From the NCBI RefSeq assembly GCF_040807025.1, contig NC_090964.1, positions 6,138,001 through 6,202,000 of the forward strand: 64,000 nucleotides of DNA. The letters run 5' to 3'. Shown one piece after another: positions 35,503-47,230 of this stretch (positions are counted from its first letter, which is position 1; every line of letters begins with the position of its first letter). The translations under genes were made by a program, and so were the position numbers. The notes beneath the pieces are model-generated. The model saw only the letters and a list, made by a program, of their open reading frames with translations. It did not search any database and was not told the DNA's origin. The stretch is from Struthio camelus. Taxonomy: Eukaryota; Chordata; Aves; Struthioniformes; Struthionidae.

Positions 35503-36272
35503 TCCGCCGGGCCTTTCCACGCCTCCGCCGCAACGAGCCGTGCCTCGCGCTTCAGCTCGGCCGGAGCCGCGCTCCAGTTGAGGCCGCGGCGGGAGCTCGG
35601 CCGCTGAGAAACCCTGCCTGCGCCCAGCCTCGAACGCAGCCGCCGCGGCCCCGTCGGCCCTGCGGAGAGGGACAATTAACAGTGCGGAGGCGCGTGCGGA
35701 GGCCGGTGCAGATGTCAGGAGGCTCTGAGCAAAAGGCGTCTCCCAGCACGCAGGCTTGGAGGCGCAGAGCATTGGGCATCGCGTAGAGGCAGATGAGGAA
35801 CAAACTGGGGAGGGGTTCGAAACCCAAGAGGGTAATCTGGAACGGCGCTTGGAACGTAGCACTGAATTATTGTGGAGTGATGTGTTTCTCCTCTTCCCAC
35901 ACTCTTCATTCCCCCGCTCACAAAATCACCTTGGCGCTTTCCTGCGTAGCGGTAGGAAGCGGTCCCCCACAGCGCAGCAAATATCCCTGCGGGAAAACAC
36001 TGCAAGGACCTTCTGCGTCGCTGCGTCTCGCTCCACCTCTGGCACGAGGAATACACACTTCTCTGCAGCTTGTGCGCAGCAGAAGGGCTCTGTCCCCGGC
36101 CCCTTGGCGGTGCTGAAAGATGACAGCATCACGCTGCCGCCTGGAAGGGTTCCCGCCTAGGGGCAGAAGCTCTCGCTTAGAAACCTGCCTCCCTGCGCTG
36201 TTGTGGCTCTTGCCAAAACCTAGCGTGTGGCTTTGCTTGGCCGGCACCGAGTCTGCAGGGCTGGGCTGGTAA
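35503..36272 (+). repeat. Array-homologous part of GMEB1 intron 1
   Basis: 35503-35580 matches about 5247-5322 of the array unit and 35682-36272 matches 6592-7182. Between them, 101 bp (35581-35681) stand where the other units have the CR1. This is the source or sister of the fragments found in every internal unit. Confidence 0.92.
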
Positions 36273-36677
36273 GCTGCAGAGCCCCCCAAAAGACGCTGTG
36301 TTATCGGCCGTTAAAGTTATTAGAGGGATGGCATTGTGGGCAAGTGTGTGTGTCATGTTTGTATCATCGGATCAGATGTTCCCAGCTATCGTGATCGACA
36401 GGCGAGGAGAAATCCTCTCTGGAGAGAACGGGGGTATTGACAGATACCTGCTGTCTCTCTTTCGTGGTGAATTTACAATAATGCCTGGTTCCGTCTCGCA
36501 AGTCTGAGAGCTGCTCCGTGAAGCCCGCAGTGCCTGCGAGTCCGGAGCCGCTGCGTTTGCCGCGGCGGGGCTCTCGGGGACGATGCTTACAAAGCGTCCC
36601 TGTTCCCCGCCGGCGCATAGGCAGCGGTGGTCTGGTTCTTCCCGCGGCACAGCTCTGCCTCTGCTTGTCCGCTGCAG
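36273..36677 (+). other. GMEB1 intron 1, unique part
   Basis: From the array junction to the acceptor (gtccgctgcag) at 36677. It holds GTTATCGGCC at 36300-36309, the exact reverse complement of the bases just beyond the array junction (7185-7194). Nothing else is recognised. Confidence 0.5.
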
Positions 36678-36713
36678 CACCGTGGTACCCAGCGACCGGC
36701 CTTCATGTGAGAG

Positions 36714-39700
36714 ATGGCGAATGCCGAAGTGAGCGTCCCTGTGGGTGATGTGGTGGTCGTACCAAGTGAGGGAAACGAAGGGGAGAACCCGGAGGATACC
36801 AAAACCCAAGTGATCTTACAGCTCCAGCCGGTGCAGCAAGGGTGAGTGGTACACGTACTGCTGTGTCTGGGAGATGCCTGGCGGAGTGGGGGGGAGGCTG
36901 CATCTGGCAGCGTTGTGTGATGTGGGGACCGAGTGGTGCTGTGTTTTGCAGCAGGGTGAGGTTTTTGTCTGTTTTGATTTGCGCACGATAAAGGGAGAGA
37001 GAAAAATAAAACTGCCGGAAACCTCCCCAACGAGAACTTAAAATAGCTGTTGTGCGTCGCTGGCGTGGGGCTTCCGAGGACTGGGATCCTTCTGTGGAGA
37101 TGTGTCCCCGCGATACCGTATCTGCATTTTGCAACGTACACAGCCACCCGCCAGCCAACGTGGCCGTGGATGCGGGGAAGCGGCTAGACAGGCGCTGGGC
37201 GGAAGCGGGCCAAGGTGTGCGGTCAGCGGTGCTGCCCCGGCCACGCGTTCCCCCGGGCTTCCTTTTGCTGCTCCCTCTCCGTCCTCAGGGTGGCTTTTTG
37301 CAATATTGCAGCTGTTTCACGTGGTGATCTGTGCCACGCACAGGGCGACAGCTTGTGATTGTGCATTCATATCTGCATATGCTTCTGTGCCTGCTTTTGT
37401 AGATCCTGATTGAAAACACAATGAAGCAGGGAGGTTAGAGGGAATTGTTTTGTGATGCTCTGAACTGGCAGCTGTTACGGAAGGTGGCTGCCACCAGGCA
37501 TTTCATCTTATATCTGTATCAATCAGCATGAAAATATACTGACTCTAGTTTGATAACGTTTGCAGCATGGGGTTGCTATTAGTGTAATTGCCTCGGCCCT
37601 TTTGCATGTAGGCCTGACAATGACTCTTCCCTACGTGATCCCCCAGGGGAAGTAACCGATGCTGCAGAATGTCACACAGGGCTGGAAGGGAAATCCTGGG
37701 TCATTGAGCTCTGTTTCCTGTTGTTGTGGGTAACTGCTTCTATCAGAAATCAGAGGAAAAGGTACAGGGAAACGTAGTGCAGAGTGTTTTCAGTTGTACG
37801 GGCAATGCTGAGGGTGAGGTGATAGAACTGGAAACACCTCTGCATATTTCAGGTCTTGGGACTATTACCATATTTTGCACTTGCAAAAAAAAAAAAAACC
37901 AACGTGTAATTGAAACTGTGCAAAAGAAAAGATTTGTGTCCCAAAGGGACAGGCAGGAAAGAAAGGAACAAAGTTTTTAACCCTGTGCTATGAATCTTAA
38001 TTTTTCCGTGATTTATATAGTTTGCTTATCGATGGACACTTTTACAACAGGATTTACCAAGAGGGCTCTGAGGCCAGCGCCGCCGTAGTGGCTGTTGAAA
38101 CGCACACCATACACAAACTAGAAGAAGGGATCGGTGAGTTCCTCCTTGGCATGGGCAGAATCCCCTCCTCTGTAGGGCCAGTTGCAGCTGAGCTGGTGTC
38201 TTTGGTTCGCTGGGCTTCCTTCTGGCTCTGCCCCTGCAGATGCTGTTTCCCAGGCTGTTGTCATGGATGTGGGTGCAGGGTCTGGGCATACTCTGGAATA
38301 AGAGTCTGCTGTTACTGCTTGGTCTCAAAGTCCTGGAACTGAGATCCTGGCTCTCGTGGAATGAATGGTAAGGGCTCCCATGGGGTCCAGGGGAGCCGAG
38401 ACTTCACAGTAGTCATGGTGTGCAGACCCTAACAGGCAGGGACGATGGCTGTTAGGATGATGGTTGTGCCTGCACTGGCAGAAATATCAGACTGTGATTG
38501 TTGGTTCTTTCTCCGCTGACCGAACACCTTTATAGATCTGTGATAAACGTTCAAAGAAACCACGCAGGTTGGCCCTGTGCGCTCCCTGCCAGCCTGAGGA
38601 ATATGTGGGAAAAGGCTCCTGTTGTTAGCTGTTATCACTAGATCCTAACTAGTGTTCTGCTTTCTGTGTGGGTGTAGGTCTTCTGGAAATATTAGCAAAG
38701 AACTCTGCGTGTGCAGAAAAGAGATTTAGTGAATAATAATAATAATAATGAGATGCCAGAGCAAAGTGTTGGTCTGTTTCACATTTTAAAGCAGGATTTT
38801 CCATCAAATAATGGTTGTTCTCATTGCCGCCCCTCTGCCCCTTACAGACATGTTGGATCGCTGATCCCGCGTTCTCCTAATAAATGAGCTTCATTTTGAG
38901 TGTTGCTATATTAAAAAGCAGGTGCCAGTTGCTGTTGGAGTTAGTAATTAGAGAAGTCTAAGAGAATTGATCTTGAATTAGGAATGGCCCTTATTTTGGT
39001 TTCCTGAGTCTAGGCCTCACAAACTGTGAGCTTTCAGCTCTTGCCTTGTGGGATTGAGCCTCCTGGGTGGAAAATTTCATTTTTACCTCTTCTTCCCTCA
39101 GACCCCAGCACCATTGAAACAAACGAGGAGATCGAGATTGCCTACCCCATTACGTGTGGGGAGAGCAAAGCCATCCTGCTTTGGAAAAAGTTCGTCTGTC
39201 CAGGAATCAATGTCAAGTGTGTAAAGGTAACAAAGTTTTAATAGTGGATTCCTTCCTTCTCTGCTCTCGAGTGCTGGCACTTCACTTCCACAGGACCTTC
39301 TTACTTTTTGTGTTTCATTCGAGCCTTGTCTTGGAGCTGAAAGACTGCCTTTGCAGCATGCTGGACTGTTAGCACTAAAGTTGGTTTTAGCATGGGAAGA
39401 AGCAAGAGAAGAGTAGGATAAGGAGTGAAGCACTTTCACCCACCTTATATTTCTGTGCTATTCTTGATTACCTTTTAAAGCAGAGTCATATTTGGGGCCC
39501 AGTGAGAGGCTTGGAGCTGAAGGCAGGTAGGGGATGTGTACTGATATCTGCCAGAGCTTTTCTTCCTAGTCTCATTCCTTTGGTATTCTGATATTCCGCG
39601 CCTGAGGCTGTTACTTCCTCAGCAGGATGCATCAGGAAGAAAATTTTACTGTTATCTTTCTTCACTTGACAACGTGCTAATGTAATAGCTGACGCGCTGA

Positions 39701-42700
39701 GGCTGAGTCCCCCTGCGCCACTGTGGAGCGATCGGTCTATGGTTGACCCCTAACAGGAATAATTTCAGTTACTGGAGCAGGACAGAACAGATGCTCAAGT
39801 GAATAACTGTGTCAGCTAGATGTTGCTTGGCCATTTGATGTAATAGGAGTCTCCCATAATGATCTGAGAGATGACTGTACATGTTCACAGAAGGAGCTAA
39901 TTTGTTTGTGCTCTGTACAAAAGCCTTCAGGGCTGTTCCTAGCTAGATCAGTGTGGTTTGAATGCCAGTGAGTGGCAGGTTCTCCCTGCGAATATATCTA
40001 TTGTGTTATTATGAGCAGTGCTGTATTGAGGCATTCAAAGTCTGTTCCTGATAGGGATTTGGGAAGAAGCTAGTCTTTCTGAGTAGAGATGGAGGCTCAG
40101 ATGAGTTGAACTGAGTAGAGACAGAGGCTTAGATGAGTTGAACTGACTGTGTTGGATGTCCCAACACACTCTCCGCAAGTGATGTTTCCCTGTGTTTGCT
40201 GAGTTGTTGTTTATCTCGTTGGTAGTTCAACGACCAACTGATCAGCCCGAAGCATTTTGTTCACCTGGCTGGCAAGTCTACCCTAAAGGACTGGAAGAGA
40301 GCCATTCGCCTTGGAGGAATCATGCTGAGGTATTTGATTTGTTCACTGTTGCATCCAGCTTCAGAACTTCATCACCACAGCTGCAAGGTCCCGAGCAGGC
40401 ATTTTATCTGCTTTGGAGTCCCCAGGAGATCTCTTGGAGGTTCACATTACCTGGGCAGCAGCCTCTAGGGGTGAGATCCAGGCCCCACAGTCCGAGGGGC
40501 AGGATTCTTCATCTCGTACAGAAGTGGCCTCACATGGGTGTTGTGGTACTTGATGGGGATGGAGCATGCCTGGGCCATAGCCGGAGCCAAGTGTATGGAG
40601 CTGGGGGATGGCATTTACTCACTATTTGTGAGAGGTGTTTTGTGTGCAGAGTGGAGCTGGGTTTGCTTTTCTCCCTCCTTCCCAAGGCCATAGTATTCCC
40701 ACGTGGGATACTCCCTTTTGTCTCCAGGCTGAGATTTGAGCTGAGCCTGGTTCTCTCCCCACTCCCTGCACAGGAAGATGATGGACTCGGGGCAAATCGA
40801 CTTCTACCAGCATGACAAAGTTTGCACCAACACCTGCCGAAGCACCAAGTTTGATCTCCTGATCAGCAGTGCCAGAGCACCAGTGCCAGGGCAGCAGAGC
40901 GTGGTGCAGACTCCCACATCAGCTGACGGTAGGAAGCCAGTTAGCAATGTGACAAGTCCCCGGTGACACCCCCTTGCCTCCTTCCCTCCCCCCTTGGACT
41001 GACCAAATTGAGTTGCCCCTCATGCACTTTACACCTTCTCCCCAGGTGTAGCACAGAAGTCCCGCCGTTCAGGACACTTACTGCTCTGGTTTCTGGGAAG
41101 GTTGCTTTTCTCTAAGACCCTGGATGGATGAGATGGCAGAGTTGTCTATAGGTTAAGGAGAATCCCTCGAAAGGCACTGTGGCCACGTGAGAAAACCTTG
41201 CAGTGGCTAGACATTGGCTTATGTGTCCTAAATTTGATTCAGAAACTTAGGATTGAGTCAGATCTCTCCTGCTATTATAAGATAGCTTGGATTCTCACCC
41301 TGTCATTTCTTGAGAGATTAGGGTATTTCTGATGCATAGAGCTTTCTGGTGATGAGACAAGGGGAGGAGCGTTGCTGGGTGACTGGGCTGAGGCTTATTT
41401 TCTCCCTTTTTTATTCTGATCTTGTTCTGCTCCTTTTATGCCAAGACTCCAGTTTACTTTCTGGAGGGCACATGGTTTTCCCTCTAGAAGCCCCAGAGCC
41501 TTTCACAATCACCGTTCCAATGAGAAGCAGCAATATTTGCTTTTAGCTAATTCGGTTTAAAGAGACCAGGCACAAACAATCTCATTGCAAGAGTGAAAAA
41601 GAGCCTGGGAAGGGTAGGGGAGGTGGAAAGCAAAGCAAGGATTCAGGGCTGGCACTCTGGGTGCTGCAGAGAGAGCTGACGTTGCCTTTCCTGCAGGGAG
41701 CATCACCCAGATTGCGCTGTCGGAGGAGAGCATGGAGGAGGGGATCGAGTGGAACTCGGCACTGACAGCTGCCGTCACCATGGCCACTGAGGAAGGCATG
41801 AAAAAGGACGTGGATGAGATCTCGGGTAAGCTCAGGCAGCTTGTTGGGGGTTTTCTCCCCCTCTTCTTGCCTGTTACGTTTTTGAGACTGAAATCCTGGG
41901 AATTAGAGGAGATGAGGCAATGACAGAGCTGTCCCCCAGCTCCTTGGCCATCCCAGCACTTCCCAGGCATGCAAGGCCCTGCCAAACAGAGCTCCTCAGT
42001 GCTGCAGGGAAAGTGGGACTTCAGCCCTAGCCTTGTGGCTGATGGATGATCTCTTTTGTCACTTGCCACTAGGTACAATGAGGTTTTTTTTTTTGTTCAT
42101 TTTAGGGATGTAAATGTCTGCCAGCCTGAAGCTAGACTGAAACTGTCAGTGAGCAGCGTCATATTAGTACCTCCATGTTAGTACCGCTGTCAGCTCTCTT
42201 GGCTGTGTTTCTCCTGCTGCAGTGCCTTACTCTCCTAGGGAATCTGCTTAGGTAGTTTCCTCAAATGAAGATTATAAGCTCTGCATCCTGTGAAGATGAA
42301 CAGAGGCAGTGAAGTGTTGCCTTGGAAGTCATGTGCTGTTTGAAAACCTGTTACTGATTTGCTTCCTGGATCCCTTTTGTTTCTGTTGTTGTTTTTTGCT
42401 TGTCATGTCTGCCCCGATGGCCAAATCAGAAGTTGCCTTTCAAAGTTACTCTTGCCTGACAGCTCTCTGCTCTTGGCATGGGTTTAAGGTAGCCTTGAGG
42501 GAAAATGCCAAATGCTTGTACATGTTGACTTCTTCCCCCTTCTTGTCTCTTCCTTTCCCTGTGCCAGAGGACACGCTGATGTTCTGGAAGGGAATAGCTG
42601 ATGTGGGACTGATGGAAGAGGTCGTCTGCAACATCCAGAAGGAGATAGAAGAGGTGCTAAGAGGTGTTCAGCAAAGGCTGGGTCAGTCTCCCTTCCAAAT

Positions 42701-45700
42701 GACAGGTGGGTTGAGAGCCAGAGCCTCTGTGGTGGGGGAAGGATGCTCAAAAGGGGAGCTACAGGCAAAAGAGTGACAAGGGTCCAGCCACACAATTTAG
42801 AGCTATTGAGTCAAGATGGTAAATGAGTTACCGAGTCACTGCTCATTAGCTGAGCTGTGGGAATTGAGTCTGGGTGTGGTCTCAGCCTGCCCAACCATGA
42901 AGTGCATTCACTTAAACCACTGTGAGGCAGAAAGACGCATGCCACCCTCGAACAAAGTGATGGTGGCACTGTGCTGAGACCATCGGTGGCAGCACGCTGT
43001 GACCATGAGGCAACTGTCCTCAGCTCCCAGTGCTTGTTGAAGCCTGCCCAGATTCGATTCTTGGACCGCAGTTGTTCAAACACTTCTCTCTGCAGCAGTG
43101 CTGACTTAAACAGGTCCTGCCCCCTTGCTTCTCGTTCTGTCCTCACTTGTGCCAGAAAACCTGTTTTTGGGGTTGAACCAGAAGGGGAGCTGATCCGGGT
43201 TAAAAATAACTCCCCTCCTCTTTTTAGGGTTATTTTTAACTTGGATCAGTTCCCTAATCCAGTTCAGCACAGGGCCCTGTGAGCACAGGGTTGCAGAGCA
43301 GCTCAGGTTAGTGCTGTTGCTGCGAGAACACCCATGTAGCCACAAACTTCATTCCACCCATGACATTTTTCTTCTAATTCAGCTTTGGGCTGGTGGATCT
43401 TTGCGTCTGGTAGGTGGCAGCTTTTGGAAGCTGTGAGTGATTGAAGTCAGTGGATTATAATAGAAATTTTATACAGCCTTCAGCGGAGCTGGCATGTTAA
43501 TGACACTGTCAGCAGTATGGGGTGACGATTTGTAGGTGGAGATCTAGTTGGTATCTCTGTAATTGCAAATTATGCTTTCATTTGCAGCAGTTCTGAGCTG
43601 CTCGGGTGACACATCTCTGTTTCAGTTTTTATCATATGAATGGGATTATTTAGTCCTTGGATGTCAGAAGGATGAGGGAGCTGGGCCTGCCCTTGTCAGC
43701 TAGCCCTTGTGGAAGAACAGAGGTGGTTTTAGAGAAAGCAATGGAAGATTTTTTCATGTGATAACAACATCTGCTGAGTGTCTGACAGAGACTCTTGGCC
43801 ACCTGTGCAACTAAGCCCTCATCCACAGGGACTTCCCTTGCAGATGCCGCAGTCTTGAATAATGTTGCTCACACATTTGGCCTAATGGACACAGTCAAGA
43901 AGGTATTGGACAACAGGAAAAACCAGACAGAGCAAGGAGAAGAGCAGTTTCTTTACACTCTGGCAGGTACAGTCAATGCCTAGTAAGGCTTCTAATCCTG
44001 TTGCTGCTCTTGGGAATTGATGTGACTTTCCCTCAACAGATGCAAAATTGCTCCCTTGTTTTACAGCTGCCTCCTAATCCCCAGTGGACCATATTTGGGT
44101 TCTTGTTCAATACGCACTGCTCCAAAACAATCCTGTGCCTAGCAGTGAGCAGTTGCTTGGCGCATTAAACCAGCCCAAAGTGATGGCTGTGCCCTTTGCT
44201 GAAGCTGAGGTGCTGGCTGTGCTAGTCTGATTCAGTCAGCGTTAGGAAATAGGTGCTAGTAGCTAAGAACTGAGAAGCGGTCATCTGAGCTGCAGGCAGC
44301 GCGCAGTGCTGTGCCCAAACTAATAAGCTTCTCTGTGGGGCTGAGTTATCTCTTATCTTGGCGTGAAGCTATTCAGTGTCTGGTGTGGCTTGCCCTGAGA
44401 TGAAGCCAATAAGCCTAAAAGGTTTCTTCGCAACTGTTTGGTGGATGCCTCTCCCTCGCTGCATCTTGTAGGACCTGTTCTTATCTGAGATGTCCTAGTC
44501 CCCTACTGCCCTGGATAAATGAGATGTTACTGTGCTACTTTTGACTTCCAGCGTTCACACAGACAAAGGTGGAGGGAGGAGATGTTTGTGTTGACCCAGG
44601 CAGTCCTGCTCCCTGTCCCAGGTATGGATGCTGGGCTCCTGCGAAAAGGATCCAGCCAAGCTCAGGCAGCAGTTTGCACTGCCCAGAGGGGCTTGTCCCC
44701 TCTCCCTCATAAATGGGTCTAGCCTGGGGAGCAGAAGTGCCCACCTCAGCAGTGAGAAGATAATGGAAGTAGCTAACAGCACTGGAACAGAGGGGAAAAG
44801 GGCACGGCTGGAACTTTGCTGCCTGTTCCTGATGCAGGCTCTGACAGTTGGCCAAAGCAGGCTGAGTGGGCACAGAACATTTAGCAGGTCAGTGTAAGTG
44901 AGCGTCGCAAGCCGGAGGGCAGGAGAGTCTGGCCTTTCCCTTCAGAGCCATTTGATCTTGAGTGGATGGGGGGAAATGCTAGACTGGGCAGTTAAGAAAC
45001 CTCCCTTCGCACAACGAGGGATGTAACGGCCATTCGTGGAGCCCTCGAGTCCTCTGAGTTCCCAGAGCGGTGTTTGCCATAGCCCAACACATTGCTTAGC
45101 TGTTCTCTTTGCAGACCTGGAGCGCCAGCTGGAGGAGCAGAAGAAACTCGCCAAGGACCAGAAGGCGAAGTCGCAGACCATCCAGAATGTGGTTCTGATG
45201 CCCGTCAGTGCTCCCAAGCCCCCCAAGAGACCCCGCCTGCAGCGCCCTGCTTCCGCCACTGTCCTCAGTCCCTCCACCCCCATCCAACAGCCTCAGTTCA
45301 CGGTCATCTCGCCCATTGCTATTGCACCCGTTGGACAGCAGTTCTCAGTGGGCAATATCCCGGTGGCAACCATTAGCCAAGGCTCCAGCCCAGTGACTGT
45401 TCATACCTTGCCAACTGGCTCCCAGCTCTTCCGATATGCCACCGTGGTGTCCTCCTCCAAGACCAGCTCCTCCGACACGGTGACCCTCCACCCGTCCTCC
45501 AGCCTGGCATTGCTGAGCTCGGCAGCGATGCAGGACAGCGGCGCCCTGGCGAATGTGGCAGCTGTGGTGAACCCCGTGGAACTGGTGGCCATGGAGTCCG
45601 GTCTCACCTCCACCATCCAAGCCGTGGAGGGCACCTCGGACGACGGACAGACCATCATAGAGATCGACCCAGCGCCAGATCCTGAGGCAGATACAGACGA

Positions 45701-45821
45701 TTCGGAGGGCAAAGCTGTGATCCTGGAGACGGAGCTGAGGACTGAGGAGAAAGTGGTGGGAGATGTGGACGACCATCAGCACCAGGTCCATAACGTGGAG
45801 ATTGTGGTCTTGGAGGACTAG
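36714..45821 (+). CDS. GMEB1: Glucocorticoid modulatory element-binding protein 1
   Basis: Nuclear SAND-domain factor; with GMEB2 it binds glucocorticoid modulatory elements and tunes receptor transactivation. Nine coding exons with phase-consistent GT/AG borders: 36714-36841, 38021-38133, 39102-39226, 40226-40329, 40774-40928, 41697-41825, 42568-42705, 43844-43966 and 45115-45821. The sum is 1722 nt, 573 codons plus stop, the same length as I recall for human GMEB1. It starts MANAEVSVPVGDV and ends HNVEIVVLED. The SAND domain spans about 80-170 with the DNA-contact KDWK motif at 143-146 and the Cys/His-rich HDKVCTNTC that follows. A coiled coil with LERQLEEQKK lies near 340-350, and the C-terminus is Ser/Thr/Val-rich and acidic. 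No defect is seen. The 5' non-coding part of its first coding exon begins at 36678. Confidence 0.97.
38732..38749. repeat. (AAT)6 microsatellite in GMEB1 intron
   Basis: Six AAT triplets in the intron between the 38133 and 39102 exon borders. Confidence 0.9.
40081..40144 (+). repeat. 32-bp tandem duplication in GMEB1 intron
   Basis: 40081-40112 and 40113-40144 are a 32-bp unit (gagtagaga...gagttgaact) repeated with three differences, about 80 bp upstream of the exon starting at 40226. Confidence 0.9.
43172..43268. repeat. Long imperfect hairpin in GMEB1 intron
   Basis: Arm 43172-43210 and arm 43229-43268 pair over about 39 bp with few mismatches (gttaaaaataac pairs perfectly at the tip) around an 18-base loop. 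The size and shape resemble a pre-miRNA or a small foldback element. There are no neighbouring features, and expression is unknown. Confidence 0.6.
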
Positions 45822-45948
45822 CAGGGAAGGCGAGCATCAGTTTGGGGAAGAGTTGGGGATTTGTCTTATTTTGGGGTTTTTTTGTTAAACGTTTTTTTCC
45901 AGCCACCCCATTTGTTTCCATGGATATTTTCATTGTACAGTATATAAA

Positions 45949-45970
45949 ATATATATATATATATATATAT
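45949..45970. repeat. (AT)n in GMEB1 3' UTR
   Basis: An alternating AT run followed directly by an A-run and a T-run (45971-45987), which can fold into a small AU hairpin in the mRNA. Confidence 0.85.
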
Positions 45971-47184
45971 AAAAAAAAATTTTTTTAACAAAAAAGGTGG
46001 AGAAACACGTGAGACCTGGAAAAGGCTCCGTCTCCGTGGAGCACTGAACAATACCACCTGTTTGTAGGGTCAAGAAGAGACTGGATCTCTGCTGAACAAC
46101 CCACAGCAGGGAGGAACTGGGCAAGGGCTCCCAACACTGAGAGCGCACGGTGGCACAGGCCACATGCATGGTGCTTCTGACCCAGGCCTGCCCACAGCTG
46201 GGACTATTTTATTTCAGAGAGACAATAACCAGTGACTGGAGCATTGACGTGATTGTGGGAAGGGGGTGATGGCTTTGGGGTGGAACAGGTACCTCATTTG
46301 TATTTTTATTTTCCTCCAGGGAAGGAATTTCTGTTGGACTCTTCACTGTCACCTCAGCTGAGATTTTTTTTTTTAATTATTTTTGCTTTGGGGAAGAAAA
46401 CAGTAACCCTGACTTTACTGTCCGTGTTTTCCCCCTCGTTCACACAAGTTGTTTTTATATCGATTTTTTTTGTATTTGTTTGTTCCCTTCCCTTGTCCAG
46501 ATTTGCCACATGCAAAGTTCTGGACTTGCTCTTGCTGGTCTTGGGTTCCCAAATCCAAATCCTGCCTCTTCCCATGGCACCTTTCCTCCTTCCCTTTCCC
46601 CACCTGGCCAGGCTCGGTGCTACAGACGTTGTTTGGAGACTCCGAGATCACTTCAGCCTTGTACATAAAGGCCAAAAAAAATCAACTCAAGCTGAAAACC
46701 ACAGCCTCCCTCTTCGCTGTTCAGCGTAGCGCTGCAGGGACCTTCGGGATGTACAAAGCATGTTGTGCTGTTGCTTTTCGGGAGAGCTGGACTCCGGATC
46801 GGGGCGCCTTCTGTTTACACTGTGTGCTGGAGCTGCTCCGTGCTTGTCGCTACTCGTTTGGTGGTTTTATTTTTGTATTTTTTCTTCTTTCTTCCTTTAA
46901 TCTCTTTGCAGGATTAGAACCGGCACGTTGCTGAAATAACGTGGCTGCCCCTCCGTTCTCCCGCCTTCCCTCTCTCTTCGTTGGCGGGTCCCTTTGAGCT
47001 TCGCCGCGGTGGGAAGAAGGAAGGGGGAGAATCGCTGGGTGCTGTCTGAGCTGCGGAGGTTTGGGAGGGCTGGGAGGGGGGAAGCTGCTTGGCTGGAAAT
47101 ATTAAGCAAAACAACAGCAAAGGAAAGGGACCTGGGGAGGGTGGGTGGGGAGGGAGAAGGAAGATGTGTTTGGCTATTTTTTGC

Positions 47185-47190
47185 ATTAAA
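47185..47190 (+). terminator. Probable GMEB1 poly(A) signal (ATTAAA)
   Basis: ATTAAA followed by a GT-rich stretch (tgcttgagtggtttattcgtcgg) about 20-40 bp downstream. No better AATAAA is seen in the 3' UTR. Confidence 0.55.
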
Positions 47191-47230
47191 AGGAAAAAAC
47201 CAAACGATGCTTGAGTGGTTTATTCGTCGG

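Larger units (their letters stand above)
1..36272 (+). repeat. Head-to-tail tandem array, period about 9.7 kb, four copies
   Basis: Long stretches recur with almost no change. The ATG of the array gene recurs at 473, 10167, 19878 and 29589, and its poly(A) signal at 5077, 14756, 24482 and 34184. Using the junction with GMEB1 intron 1 as the natural boundary, the units are 1-7182 (partial, cut by the window edge), 7183-16861, 16862-26587 and 26588-36272. Copies differ by scattered substitutions, a GGT indel, triplet-repeat length and one large structural difference in the last unit. The array continues off the left edge. This is a segmental gene array, not satellite DNA: each unit has a complete promoter-to-poly(A) gene. 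Confidence 0.97.
26588..36272 (+). repeat. Array unit D, terminal hybrid unit fused to GMEB1
   Basis: It contains gene copy 4 but differs from the others after the poly(A) site. Homology runs to about 34373, is interrupted by about 1.13 kb carrying the GMEB1 promoter and exon 1, and resumes at about 35503. It then continues without the CR1 (35581-35681 occupies that place) to 36272, where GMEB1 intron 1 becomes unique. It therefore looks like the ancestral arrangement from which the other units derive. Confidence 0.9.
45822..47220 (+). other. GMEB1 3' UTR
   Basis: Sequence after the TAG at 45821 up to the likely cleavage site. It contains an AT dinucleotide run, several T-runs, and ATTAAA at 47185-47190 as the most probable poly(A) signal, giving a UTR of about 1.4 kb. 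Confidence 0.6.

Noticed and set aside
34518-35862. Long overlapping ORFs on both strands in the GMEB1 5' island
   Set aside because: Low-complexity Gly/Arg/Pro products in a CpG island between a good donor (34629) and the coding exon; no splice or homology support.
1-36272. CRISPR, prophage or bacterial content
   Set aside because: Repeats are kilobase gene units; introns, CpG islands and CR1 elements show vertebrate DNA.
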